Position numbers and translations under genes: made by a program. From assembly GCA_036380435.1 (NCBI GenBank), contig DASVES010000485.1:1-20305 (forward strand): a stretch of 20,305 bases of DNA, read 5' to 3'. Position 1 is the stretch's first letter. Each line of letters starts with the position of its first letter. The notes under the pieces are model-generated. The model ran no database searches and was not told where the DNA came from. It saw nothing but the letters and a program-made list of their open reading frames with translations. Below, in pieces: positions 7,943 through 15,450 of the stretch. This stretch comes from DASQDT01 sp036380435 (GTDB lineage: Bacteria; Acidobacteriota; Blastocatellia; Pyrinomonadales; Pyrinomonadaceae).

Positions 7943-8194
7943 CTGCCGTGCAATATCCTGTTGTGAAAGCTCGGGTAAGGTCGGGTGCTGCCGCGGCTGT
8001 CAGACTCCTGGTGCGGGGTTAATGTAAATTGTTTTCCCTTCAATTCCAACTCCGCGCGGTCAACCCGAGTCATGCGAGGGTTTCCGCGCCGGAAGTGCCT
8101 CATGTAAAATGAGCGTTCCCGGAAACGTCCCGTGCACCCGGTTAATTCACGTCCGCCTCAAATACCGCCGGCCCAATAAACGGGTCGTGCCACA
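7943..8194. other. Divergent intergenic region, AT-richer
   Basis: This stretch separates two divergently transcribed genes and must hold both promoters. It is clearly less GC-rich than the DNA to its left and marks where composition changes. A possible -10 box TAAAAT is at 8105-8110 on the plus strand, but the -35 position (about 8082) is poor, so no promoter is called. No repeats or small genes were seen. Confidence 0.4.
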
Positions 8195-11100
8195 ATGATG
8201 AAATTCAATCCACTCGACCATCCGATCTGTTTCAGCCTTCCCCTGCGAATAGCCCCGTCAGCGTGGATGGGGCACGTGCCGTTCGCCATGTATCTCATCG
8301 ATCTGTTAAGGCCGAAGGCGGTCGCTGAGTTAGGCACACATTACGGCGTCTCCTATTGCGCGTTCTGCCAGGCGTTGAAAGAGCTGGGAGTTAACTCTCG
8401 CTGCTACGCGATTGACACCTGGGGCGGGGATCCGCAGACCGGCTTCTACGGGCCGGAAGTCCTCACCGACCTGAAGACGCATCACGACCCGTTGTACGGC
8501 AGCTTCTCACACTTAATTCAGAGCACCTTCGATGAAGCCTTAAACTACTTTCCCGATCAAACATTCGACCTCTTGCATATCGACGGGTTCCACACCTACG
8601 AGTCTGTGAAGAGTGATTTCGAGAAGTGGCTGCCCAAGATGACCGAGCGGGGAGTAGTCTTATTCCACGACATCAATGTCCGGGAAAGAGACTTCGGGGT
8701 GTGGAAGCTTTGGGGCGAGCTGAAGACACAGTATCCACACTTCGAGTTCGTTCACTCCTACGGACTGGGCGTCCTGGCGGTCGGCCGAGACTACCCCGGC
8801 GAACTGCAAGAGTTCTTTAACTGCTCGGAAAAAGGGGCGTCCATCGCCCGCCATTTTTTCTCCCAGCTAGGCGCCCGGCTGGAGGCCGTCAAAGAATTGC
8901 AAACGCTCAGGCAGTCCGGCGAGCAAGCTGCTTCCGCGGCTCAGCGAGAGAAGCAAGGGCTTGAAGCGCAGTTGCGCGAAAGAGACACGCAAATTCACGA
9001 GAAGAATCTGCAGCTCACGTCTCTCGCGCAGCAACTTCAGGAAAGAGACTCGCAAATCAACGAGAAGAGCCTGCGATTGGCCGAGCACACGCAGCGGCTC
9101 GAAGGGGAGAGCGAGAGTCAACTGCGGGAGAGGGACACACAGATTCACGAAAGGAATCTGCAAATCGCAACCCTGATTCAGCAAGTGCGCGGACGGGACG
9201 AACAAATCCACGAGAAGAATCTGGCGTTGGCCGAGCTGTCGCGGCAAGTAGGGGAAGCGAGCCGGCAGGCGGGCGAAAGAGACACGCAAATCCACGAGAA
9301 GAATCTGCAACTCACGTCTCTCGCGCAGCAGCTTCAGGAAAGAGACACACAAATCAACGAGAAGAATTTGCAGCTCCAGGCAGTCCGGCTACAGGTCGAA
9401 GAGAAGGATCGGCAACTTCAGCAATCCCTGCAACAGCTCGAAGAGATGAATCGGCAGGCGGACGAAAAGGTCGCGCTCCTAGGCGAGAAAGACCAGCAGC
9501 TAAAGGCAATCGACCAACGGCTTCAGCGACATCTGGTTCAACTCCATGAAGCTAAACGGCAGCGACAGGCAAATGAGCAGGCCCTTCAAGAGAGCGGGCA
9601 GCAGATTCAACAGTTGAGTCTGCAGCTTCAGCAACAGGGTCGGAAGCTCAGGAGCATCAATGAACAATTGCAGCTCAAAGAGCGGCAGTTGCAATTCAAA
9701 ATTCAACAGTTGCAGGCGCGGGAGCAGAGCGAGCAGGAGAAGTGCCAACAGCTTCGGGACAAAGACCTGATAAGCAGTCAGGCCCAGCACAGAATATCGG
9801 AAGTGGAACGGCAGCTTCAGGAAAGATTGTTAGAGTTGGAAGGTAAGGAGCGCACCATTCAAGCTTACGCGAGGGTGGTCGAGGATTTCGGCAACTCTGG
9901 TTCTTACAGGCTCGGGAGGGCGATATCGTGGCCCTTAAGGATGCTCAAGCAGCAACTCGACGACGCTCCCAACGGAAGCCAGCCTCACAGCCCCGTACAG
10001 CAAATTCAACTTCCACCTGATGAGACCATCGAGGCGCCCCGGCCTCCGGCGCAACCGCAGCACCTCCCTGATGGCAACCCCGCATACGATTATCAGTTGT
10101 GGGTGGAATTGTTCGATACCTTGACCGATTCGGATCGGGAGGCGATTCTGTCACGCGTCAACCGGCTGGAGCACAAGCCCCTGTTCTCCATCGTGATGCC
10201 GGTCTACAACGTCGAAGAGGTGTGGTTGAGGAAGGCCATCGAGTCCGTCCGCCGACAGCTCTATCCGCTTTGGGAACTCTGCATCGCCGATGACAATTCG
10301 ACTCAACCTCACGTCCGCAAGGTGCTCGACGAATACGTCCGCAAAGACCCGCGCATTAAAGTGACGTATCGTCAAACGAACGGGCATATTTCGGCCGCCT
10401 CCAACAGCGCGCTGGAACTCGCCTCCGGCGAGTTCATTGTTCTTCTGGACAACGACGACGAACTCCCGGAACACGCCTTGTACATGGTGGCGGAGGAGAT
10501 TAATGACCACCCGGAGGCCGACCTCATCTACAGCGATGAGGACAAGATTGACGAAACGGGCCGGCGCCGCGAGCCACACTTCAAGTCGGACTGGAACCCT
10601 GATTTGCTCTACTCCTGCAATACGATCTCACATCTGGGAGTTTACCGAGCATCCATCATCAAACAAATCAGGGGCTTCAGAGAAGGCTACGAAGGGAGTC
10701 AGGATTATGACCTGGCTCTCAGGTTCATCGAGCAGATTCCCGAAAGCCATATTCGACACGTTCCTCATGTCCTGTATCACTGGCGCGCCATAGCCGGATC
10801 GGTCGCCCTCGCCTCGGGCGAGAAGAATTATGCCCATGAGGCTGCCCGCAGGGCCATCCGCTCCCACTTTCAGAGGCGGGGGATCGAGGCGGCCGTCACG
10901 GAAGGTCATAACTGCTTCCACCGCGTCAGCTACCCGGTGCCCGACCCCGCCCCTTTGGTGAGCCTGATCATCGCGACACGTAACCGCCTGGACTTACTCG
11001 AACAGACGATTCATGGCCTGCTCAACGAGACCGATTACGGGCCTATCGAAATAATCATCATCGACAACCAGAGCACCGACACGGCCGCTTTGAGATACCT

Positions 11101-11803
11101 CAGGCAGATTCAGGCTGACCCGCGCGTCAGGGTGATTGCGTATGACGCCCCGTTCAATTACTCGGCGATTAACAATCTTGGAGTTCGCGAGTCGGGGGGG
11201 GAGGTCATCGGTCTCATTAATAATGACATCAAAGTCATCTCACCCGGATGGCTCAGGGAAATGGTGAGCCATGCGGTCAGGCCGGACGTTGGAGCCGTCG
11301 GGGCTAAATTACTCTACCCGGATGACACGGTGCAGCACGCCGGGGTGATCCTGGGAGTCCACAGTGTTGCCGCGCACGCGCACAGGCACATCCCCAAGGA
11401 CAGTCCGGGCTATCTCAACCGGGCGATGAGCATCCAGAATCTTTCAGCCGTCACCGGCGCTTGTATGGTGCTGCGTCGTGAAGTCTTTGACGAGGTCGGC
11501 GGCCTGGACGAGGTTAATCTTCCCGTCGCCTTCAATGACGTAGATTTGTGTATCAGGATTCGGGAAAGTGGTTATCGCATTGTCTGGACGCCTTACGCGC
11601 AGTTGTATCACCTCGAATCGGCATCACGCGGGCGCGACGACACGGCGGAGAACGCGCCGCGATTCTCTAAAGAGATACAGTATATGATGTACGTCTGGAA
11701 AGATGCCCTCGCCGGAGACCCGTACTATAACCCGAACTTAACCCTGGTGGGTGAGGACTTCTCGCTCGCCGTCCCCCCACGGGCGGCGAAGAGATGGCGG
11801 TAA
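8195..11803 (+). CDS. Methyltransferase / coiled-coil / double GT2 glycosyltransferase fusion
   Basis: A 1202-residue multifunctional protein. Residues ~25-210 are a class I methyltransferase of the Methyltransf_24 type, with A-E-L-G-T-H-Y-G at 44-51, H-I-D-G-F-H-T-Y at 128-135 and F-H-D-I. Residues ~235-555 are a long Gln/Glu-rich coiled coil built from 21-residue units (see the repeat entry). A short S-G-S-Y-R-L-G segment ends it and a Pro-rich linker follows. The first GT2 domain spans ~658-905, with P-V-Y-N, D-D-N-S and metal-binding D752-N-D-D. The second spans ~918-1190, with T-R-N-R, D-N-Q-S-T-D and N1009-N-D1011. Tandem GT2 pairs usually add alternating sugars of a repeat; the coiled coil may space the methyltransferase as a chain-length ruler, as in WbdA/WbdD of E. 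coli O9a (inference). Start is ATG 8195 or the adjacent ATG 8198. It looks soluble. Confidence 0.9.
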   Translation: MMKFNPLDHPICFSLPLRIAPSAWMGHVPFAMYLIDLLRPKAVAELGTHYGVSYCAFCQALKELGVNSRCYAIDTWGGDPQTGFYGPEVLTDLKTHHDPLYGSFSHLIQSTFDEALNYFPDQTFDLLHIDGFHTYESVKSDFEKWLPKMTERGVVLFHDINVRERDFGVWKLWGELKTQYPHFEFVHSYGLGVLAVGRDYPGELQEFFNCSEKGASIARHFFSQLGARLEAVKELQTLRQSGEQAASAAQREKQGLEAQLRERDTQIHEKNLQLTSLAQQLQERDSQINEKSLRLAEHTQRLEGESESQLRERDTQIHERNLQIATLIQQVRGRDEQIHEKNLALAELSRQVGEASRQAGERDTQIHEKNLQLTSLAQQLQERDTQINEKNLQLQAVRLQVEEKDRQLQQSLQQLEEMNRQADEKVALLGEKDQQLKAIDQRLQRHLVQLHEAKRQRQANEQALQESGQQIQQLSLQLQQQGRKLRSINEQLQLKERQLQFKIQQLQAREQSEQEKCQQLRDKDLISSQAQHRISEVERQLQERLLELEGKERTIQAYARVVEDFGNSGSYRLGRAISWPLRMLKQQLDDAPNGSQPHSPVQQIQLPPDETIEAPRPPAQPQHLPDGNPAYDYQLWVELFDTLTDSDREAILSRVNRLEHKPLFSIVMPVYNVEEVWLRKAIESVRRQLYPLWELCIADDNSTQPHVRKVLDEYVRKDPRIKVTYRQTNGHISAASNSALELASGEFIVLLDNDDELPEHALYMVAEEINDHPEADLIYSDEDKIDETGRRREPHFKSDWNPDLLYSCNTISHLGVYRASIIKQIRGFREGYEGSQDYDLALRFIEQIPESHIRHVPHVLYHWRAIAGSVALASGEKNYAHEAARRAIRSHFQRRGIEAAVTEGHNCFHRVSYPVPDPAPLVSLIIATRNRLDLLEQTIHGLLNETDYGPIEIIIIDNQSTDTAALRYLRQIQADPRVRVIAYDAPFNYSAINNLGVRESGGEVIGLINNDIKVISPGWLREMVSHAVRPDVGAVGAKLLYPDDTVQHAGVILGVHSVAAHAHRHIPKDSPGYLNRAMSIQNLSAVTGACMVLRREVFDEVGGLDEVNLPVAFNDVDLCIRIRESGYRIVWTPYAQLYHLESASRGRDDTAENAPRFSKEIQYMMYVWKDALAGDPYYNPNLTLVGEDFSLAVPPRAAKRWR
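8978..9365 (+). repeat. Nested coding repeats in the coiled coil (21-residue units, 99-residue super-repeat)
   Basis: Units of the form E-R-D-x-Q-I-x-E-K-x-L start at residues 262, 283, 312, 333, 361 and 382 of the 1202-residue protein. Spacings are 21, 29, 21, 28 and 21, so pairs of 21 are separated by 7-8 extra residues and the pattern recurs every 99 residues. At DNA level, about 90 bases from 8977 match those from 9274 (297 bases later) with only about five differences. That closeness points to recent duplication or gene conversion inside the gene. Confidence 0.85.
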
Positions 11804-11850
11804 TGTATTTGGGAGTATCTCATTAGCCGTCATGTGCCGTCGGGCCAGGG

Positions 11851-11998
11851 GGTTTATCAACTTCGTGGGCATCTGTCGGAAAGAGCGTTGACGGCGGTCG
11901 GACAGGGGACGGTTGCAGGCCGGGACGGGTGAGGGTTGTTCGTGGAGAATGAATCTCGACTTTACCCCTTTGGGGACAGGCGGCGAACTTGATAAACC
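11851..11998. repeat. Inverted repeat, MITE-like element of unknown type
   Basis: GGTTTATCAACTTCG at 11851-11865 and CGAACTTGATAAACC at 11984-11998 are reverse complements with one mismatch. An outer pair TCATGTG (11830-11836) and CACATGA (12004-12010) adds to the symmetry. The 118 bases between the arms have no coding potential that I trust. The arrangement fits a small non-autonomous transposable element or a structured RNA. No clear target-site duplication was seen. Confidence 0.45.
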
Positions 11999-12018
11999 AC
12001 ATACACATGAAATATCAT
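11989..12018 (+). promoter_or_regulatory. Candidate sigma70-type promoter for the lipoprotein/GT-C gene pair
   Basis: TTGATA at 11989-11994 (5 of 6 to TTGACA) and TATCAT at 12013-12018 (5 of 6 to TATAAT) are 18 bases apart. An overlapping TATAAC at 12018-12023 is an alternative -10 box. The -35 box lies inside the right arm of the inverted repeat. Transcription from here would give a leader of about 130 bases before the ATG at 12159. Confidence 0.4.
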
Positions 12019-12158
12019 ATAACTCTTCAGAAGCAGTCCGTCTCCTTTGGCGTCCTACACTTGGCCGACGGTAAGTGGTCACCGGCGTGGCCGAATGCTC
12101 CCGCCAAATCGAAGGACATTTAGGAATCAAATTCACTACGGAAGAGGAACCTTGGAAA

Positions 12159-12725
12159 ATGAGCTTTAATCGAAAGCCTCGGAGGGCGTCTTCGCTAGCG
12201 TTAATATTCGCGATGCTGACTATTGCCGGGTTTAGCGCATGTACCGGAGATGCTGACGATGTCCCCGCCGCTAACAATGTGGCGAGCAACGGGGCGAGCC
12301 AACCCTCTTCCACATCCGAGATAGACATTAAATCTCTGGTGAGTGTTAATAGCGATACTTCCCTCGCCATGGACGGGATCAGCGGTCAACCCGCCAAGCC
12401 CGGTATCCCCGTCGTGATAAATCCGAAGTCCACTCCGTCCTTCGCCATCACCGGGTGGGCAGTTGACCAACAAGCACAGACGGAGGCCGGGGGCGTTATT
12501 ATTAACATCGACGGGAGTAAGGATGTCTTGGCGAAGTACGGCCAGCCCCGCCCTGACGTGGCTGCCCATCTTAAAAACACGAAGTACACGAACTCAGGAT
12601 TCATAGCCACGATGGACGCCTCGTCCTTGGCGAAAGGTCGTCACACCTTGACGGTGCGTGTGGTGACGGCGGACAGGAAAGGATACTTCGAACATAAAAA
12701 TAAGTATGAGATTGAAATTCAGTAG
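12159..12725 (+). CDS. Predicted lipoprotein carrying one GW domain
   Basis: A 188-residue protein. The N-terminus is a lipoprotein signal: basic residues (N-R-K-P-R-R), a hydrophobic core to about 25, then F-S-A-C with the acylated cysteine at 28. The -3 position is Phe rather than the usual Leu, so the lipobox is slightly atypical. A low-complexity Ser/Ala/Asn linker follows to about residue 90. Residues ~95-188 form one GW domain: F-A-I-T-G-W-A at ~95-101, I-N-I-D-G, Y-G-Q-P-R-P-D-V-A-A, N-S-G-F and G-R-H-T-L-T-V-R-V-V. The ATG at 12159, 11 bases after AGAGGAA, is preferred over an upstream in-frame start at 12075 because the signal peptide begins there. It lies 32 bases before the GT-C-like gene, which also carries a GW domain, so they may act together at the outer face of the membrane. 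Function is unknown. Confidence 0.8.
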   Translation: MSFNRKPRRASSLALIFAMLTIAGFSACTGDADDVPAANNVASNGASQPSSTSEIDIKSLVSVNSDTSLAMDGISGQPAKPGIPVVINPKSTPSFAITGWAVDQQAQTEAGGVIINIDGSKDVLAKYGQPRPDVAAHLKNTKYTNSGFIATMDASSLAKGRHTLTVRVVTADRKGYFEHKNKYEIEIQ

Positions 12726-12757
12726 AAGGTGGGGAGGGTCGGACAGCAATCCGTTTC

Positions 12758-14890
12758 ATGGCCGGAGGATTCAGCCCCACAGTTGAGAAGAGCGAGGCAC
12801 GAGCCGATTCCCTACCATTGCCGCGGGCGGGCGCGATGTTCATTGTCGCCTGCGTGGCCATCGCGCTTTTTAAGCTCTGGCTGGTGCGCGGCGAAGAGGT
12901 TGGCTACTCGGGCAGCTACTTTGACGATGTCTGGTATGTTCAATCGGCGAAAGACTGGTACTGGTTAAGGTCATACCGCGAACTGTCCTTCGATACTCAA
13001 CCTTACATACGCCTGCCTGCTTACCCCCTCTACATAGCGCTCGCCAATTTAACCGGTTTCCCATTACGCATCGTTAACGAACTCCTCTTTCTGCTTGTCG
13101 CCTTTGCCTTCAGTTGGGTTTTGGTCAAAGCCGGGCTGCGCCGGTTCCTGTGCCTTGTGCTTTATGTGGCGATAGTTCTTCATCCGGGGAGTTTTGCCGT
13201 TAATAGCGTTTTGAGTCCCGACCCGTTCTTCGCGTCCGTCCTGCTCGGCGCTCTGGCAGGCATGATACTGCTCTTCGTGAAGCGGGGTGAGACGAACCGG
13301 GTGTGGTATGGGTCGGTGGCAGGATTAGCGCTGGCCGTTCTCTGGCACGCCCGACAGGAAAACATAATCGTACTGGGGCTGTTGGTCGTTTACGTGTTGC
13401 TGTTGCTGTTAGTCTTGCGTGAGCGGGGGAGCCCGTGGGCTAGCACCCTCAAAGAGTTGAGCGTGGTGGCAGGTGTCCCCGTCGCCGTCGTTCTGATGGC
13501 GTCGTTGGCCGTCAAGACGATCAACTATCAGAGGTTCGGCGTGTTCGCGGCTGACGCCATGTTCACGTCCGACTTCGAAAGAGCCACCAAGGCACTCTTA
13601 CGTATCAAGCCCGCAGTCCCTCTGCGGTATGTGCCCGTGCCGCGCGAGGTGAGGGAACGAGCCTACGAAGTGAGTCCCGCCTTCAGGGAGTTACGACCGT
13701 TCTTCGAAGGCAATGTCGGTCGCACATGGGCGAGTTTCGGGAAAGACGCGGGCGTGCAGGCAGAGGGGGAGATTTCCGCGGGGCACGTCTGGTGGGCGCT
13801 CAACCAGGGCACTTACCAGATTGGGTATAACAAGTCGGCGCGCCAGGCGGGGCGATTCTACAAGCGTATCGCGGACGAAGTGAACGCCGCCTGTGACGAC
13901 GGTCGCCTGGCATGTCGCACAGTATTCTCAAGTTTGATTGACCCGCACGTGCAAAATTATTGGCCTCACCTCCCCGGCTCGTTGGTGCGGATGACGAGTC
14001 TCTTCACTTCCACGGCTGAAGTGCCGAAGCCGCGGGACGCTAATCACCTGCCGCCAGACCTCCGCGTCCTCTTCGACTCGGTGACGAACCGCCGGACGGC
14101 GTTGCAAAACCCTCCTGCCATGAGAATCAGGGGCTGGGCGTTCAATCCCGGTGATAAACTTCAGGGCGTGTTGGTACGCAATCAGGACGGGCGCGTCTTG
14201 GCGGGCGGGCGATTAACCCCGCGCCATGATGTCGCCGCCGCATTCACTTCCCAGAATGGCACCGCGCCTCTCGATACCGGATTCGACCTTTTGCTCCCCC
14301 CGTCGTCGCCCATGCCCTATAACGCAGACCTCGTCTTCACGACCGGGAGTGGCAAAGAACTAATCGTCCGGCGGCCGGGGGGGGCCGCCGACTCGCCGGG
14401 GCCGGGGCTTACTTACCACGTTGATGAGGACATGACTTTTCCCGACTCGCACCGGTTGGAGTTGGCCACCCAGAGCTACATCTGGAGCGTCCACGGGAAG
14501 ATCATCATGCTGCTCACTTACGCGGGGTTGTGCGCGCTGCTGCTCGCGCTGATTTTTTTTCGCTCGGTAAAGCTCAGGGAACCAGCCGTCTTCGTGTCGG
14601 TGCTTCTGGCGGCGGCTATCGTCAGCCGGTTGGCGCTCTTTACTTTGATAGACGCTGCGGCATATATCGCCGCTGAAATACGCTATATATTTCCTGTGAC
14701 CTATCTTTACACCTGCCTACTCCTGATACTCATCCACTATTCGCTGTCCCTCGTCACAGCTCGCTTGGACGGCAGCAGCGTATTACAGAGAATTGATATT
14801 AGAAAGTTGTTAAAAAAAACGATGGAGAAATCCGCGCGGTGGAAGCAGGAAAAGCCGAGGACCGGGGAATCCCGCCAGCAAGTAGGATGA
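12758..14890 (+). CDS. GT-C-like membrane protein with an inserted GW domain
   Basis: A 710-residue integral membrane protein with roughly eight hydrophobic helices in the first ~265 residues, a large soluble part (~270-580), and three or four C-terminal helices (about 584-690). Just after helix 1 it has F-D56-D57-V-W-Y, placed like the acidic D-D/D-E motif in the first outer loop of GT-C enzymes such as ArnT and PMT. The architecture therefore suggests a polyprenyl-phosphate-sugar-dependent glycosyltransferase, but no named family is certain. The soluble part contains a GW domain at about 455-545 (R-I-R-G-W-A-F, R-H-D-V-A-A-A, D-T-G-F). The gene contains three 8-base homopolymers: G8 at 14377, T8 at 14553 and A8 at 14812. 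It starts with ATG 32 bases after the lipoprotein gene. Substrate and partner are unknown. Confidence 0.75.
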   Translation: MAGGFSPTVEKSEARADSLPLPRAGAMFIVACVAIALFKLWLVRGEEVGYSGSYFDDVWYVQSAKDWYWLRSYRELSFDTQPYIRLPAYPLYIALANLTGFPLRIVNELLFLLVAFAFSWVLVKAGLRRFLCLVLYVAIVLHPGSFAVNSVLSPDPFFASVLLGALAGMILLFVKRGETNRVWYGSVAGLALAVLWHARQENIIVLGLLVVYVLLLLLVLRERGSPWASTLKELSVVAGVPVAVVLMASLAVKTINYQRFGVFAADAMFTSDFERATKALLRIKPAVPLRYVPVPREVRERAYEVSPAFRELRPFFEGNVGRTWASFGKDAGVQAEGEISAGHVWWALNQGTYQIGYNKSARQAGRFYKRIADEVNAACDDGRLACRTVFSSLIDPHVQNYWPHLPGSLVRMTSLFTSTAEVPKPRDANHLPPDLRVLFDSVTNRRTALQNPPAMRIRGWAFNPGDKLQGVLVRNQDGRVLAGGRLTPRHDVAAAFTSQNGTAPLDTGFDLLLPPSSPMPYNADLVFTTGSGKELIVRRPGGAADSPGPGLTYHVDEDMTFPDSHRLELATQSYIWSVHGKIIMLLTYAGLCALLLALIFFRSVKLREPAVFVSVLLAAAIVSRLALFTLIDAAAYIAAEIRYIFPVTYLYTCLLLILIHYSLSLVTARLDGSSVLQRIDIRKLLKKTMEKSARWKQEKPRTGESRQQVG

Positions 14891-15063
14891 GAGAACTTTG
14901 CGAGTCAACATCCCGGCGAAAAACAGGAAGCCGGATGTCGCCCGCCCCGTCCGCGTCGAGTCTGGAGTCAAAGTGTTTGTCGTGACGCCCTGCCCGAGCG
15001 AGGCAGAGATGCTGGGGACGTGGCGACCTTACACCGAGCGGGCACCCAAGTGCTTTACCAACA

Positions 15064-15237
15064 TTAAGGGCGGAGGCGTCGCCAGTAAACGCCGGCCCAA
15101 TCTATCTCGACTATCTCCTCCGTGATGCCATGTACCCGGCGGTAATCGTCCACCGCCGGCTTGCACGCCGGCACGGCCTTATAGTCGTCAATGATGATGA
15201 AGCCCCCGGCCGACAGCTTGGGGTAAAGGTTTGTCAT
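15064..15237 (-). pseudogene. Truncated TylF/MycF-type O-methyltransferase, C-terminal remnant
   Basis: Fifty-seven codons from ATG 15235-15237 to TAA 15064-15066 read as the C-terminal end of the TylF (macrocin O-methyltransferase) family. Features are N-L-Y-P-K-L-S-A-G-G-F, then I-I-I-D-D-Y with the metal-binding Asp pair, C-K-P-A-V-D-D-Y-R, H-G-I-T and I-D-W-A-G-V-Y-W-R-R near the end. Full members have about 230-270 residues, so the SAM-binding core is missing. A stop codon lies two codons before the ATG, and the DNA upstream encodes something unrelated in another frame. It is the relic of a sugar or glycan O-methyltransferase lost by deletion. The family is recognised with good confidence; it is unlikely to be active. 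Confidence 0.75.
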
Positions 15238-15409
15238 CCATCAACAGTTGAGAACTGAAGTCCCGTGGCGTAGCGCTTATGATGACCGGCGATAGAGGTT
15301 TAAGCACCTTCACATATCCGCTCTCGACGTAGACCTTCCACGTCCCTGGATCAGTGAAGGCATAGGTCTCCTTCAACAAGTAGCGGTTGCAGGAGTGCGC
15401 CGCCCCGTT
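15188..15409 (-). pseudogene. Unrecognised coding remnant
   Basis: An open frame of about 73 codons runs between a stop at 15410-15412 and a stop at 15188. It reads like protein (C-N-R-Y-L-L-K-E-T-Y-A-F-T-D-P-G-T-W-K-V then G-Y-V-K-V-L-K-P-L-S-P-V-I-I-S), but I do not recognise a family. Its last ~16 codons overlap the TylF remnant in a different frame, so the junction near 15235-15245 looks like a deletion joining two broken genes. It could also be a small hypothetical protein starting at ATG 15377-15379 (63 residues). Confidence 0.4.
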
Positions 15410-15450
15410 CTATCGCTCCAACATTGAGGTTGAGATGTGTGTCGAGTCGG

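Larger units (their letters stand above)
11804..12158. other. Intergenic region before the lipoprotein gene
   Basis: About 355 bases without a convincing gene. It contains the inverted repeat at 11851-11998, a small perfect hairpin CCCC-TTT-GGGG at about 11965-11974, and a promoter candidate at 11989-12018. An open frame enters from 12075, but its first 28 codons have no family features and the lipoprotein signal begins at 12159, so that stretch is taken as leader RNA. Confidence 0.5.
14891..15450. other. Gene-remnant region between convergent gene pairs
   Basis: About 560 bases lie between the GT-C-like gene and the converging STELLO-type gene. The right part holds two minus-strand coding remnants, listed separately. 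The left part (14898-15125) has a 75-codon plus-strand frame starting with TTG; it lacks family features and runs through the end of the methyltransferase remnant, so it is not called. No terminator hairpin with a U-run was found. Confidence 0.6.

Noticed and set aside
8978..9365. Regularly spaced repeats considered as a CRISPR array
   Set aside because: They lie in frame within a coding coiled coil, and the spacers are equally coding and related to each other; no cas genes are present.
11738..12370. Minus-strand 210-codon frame across the intergenic region and lipoprotein gene
   Set aside because: It overlaps the ends of two real genes antisense and has no coherent domain; the inverted repeat lies inside it.
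14898..15125. Possible small plus-strand gene of 75 codons with TTG start
   Set aside because: No recognisable family, no clear ribosome site, and its 3' part runs antisense through the TylF-type remnant.
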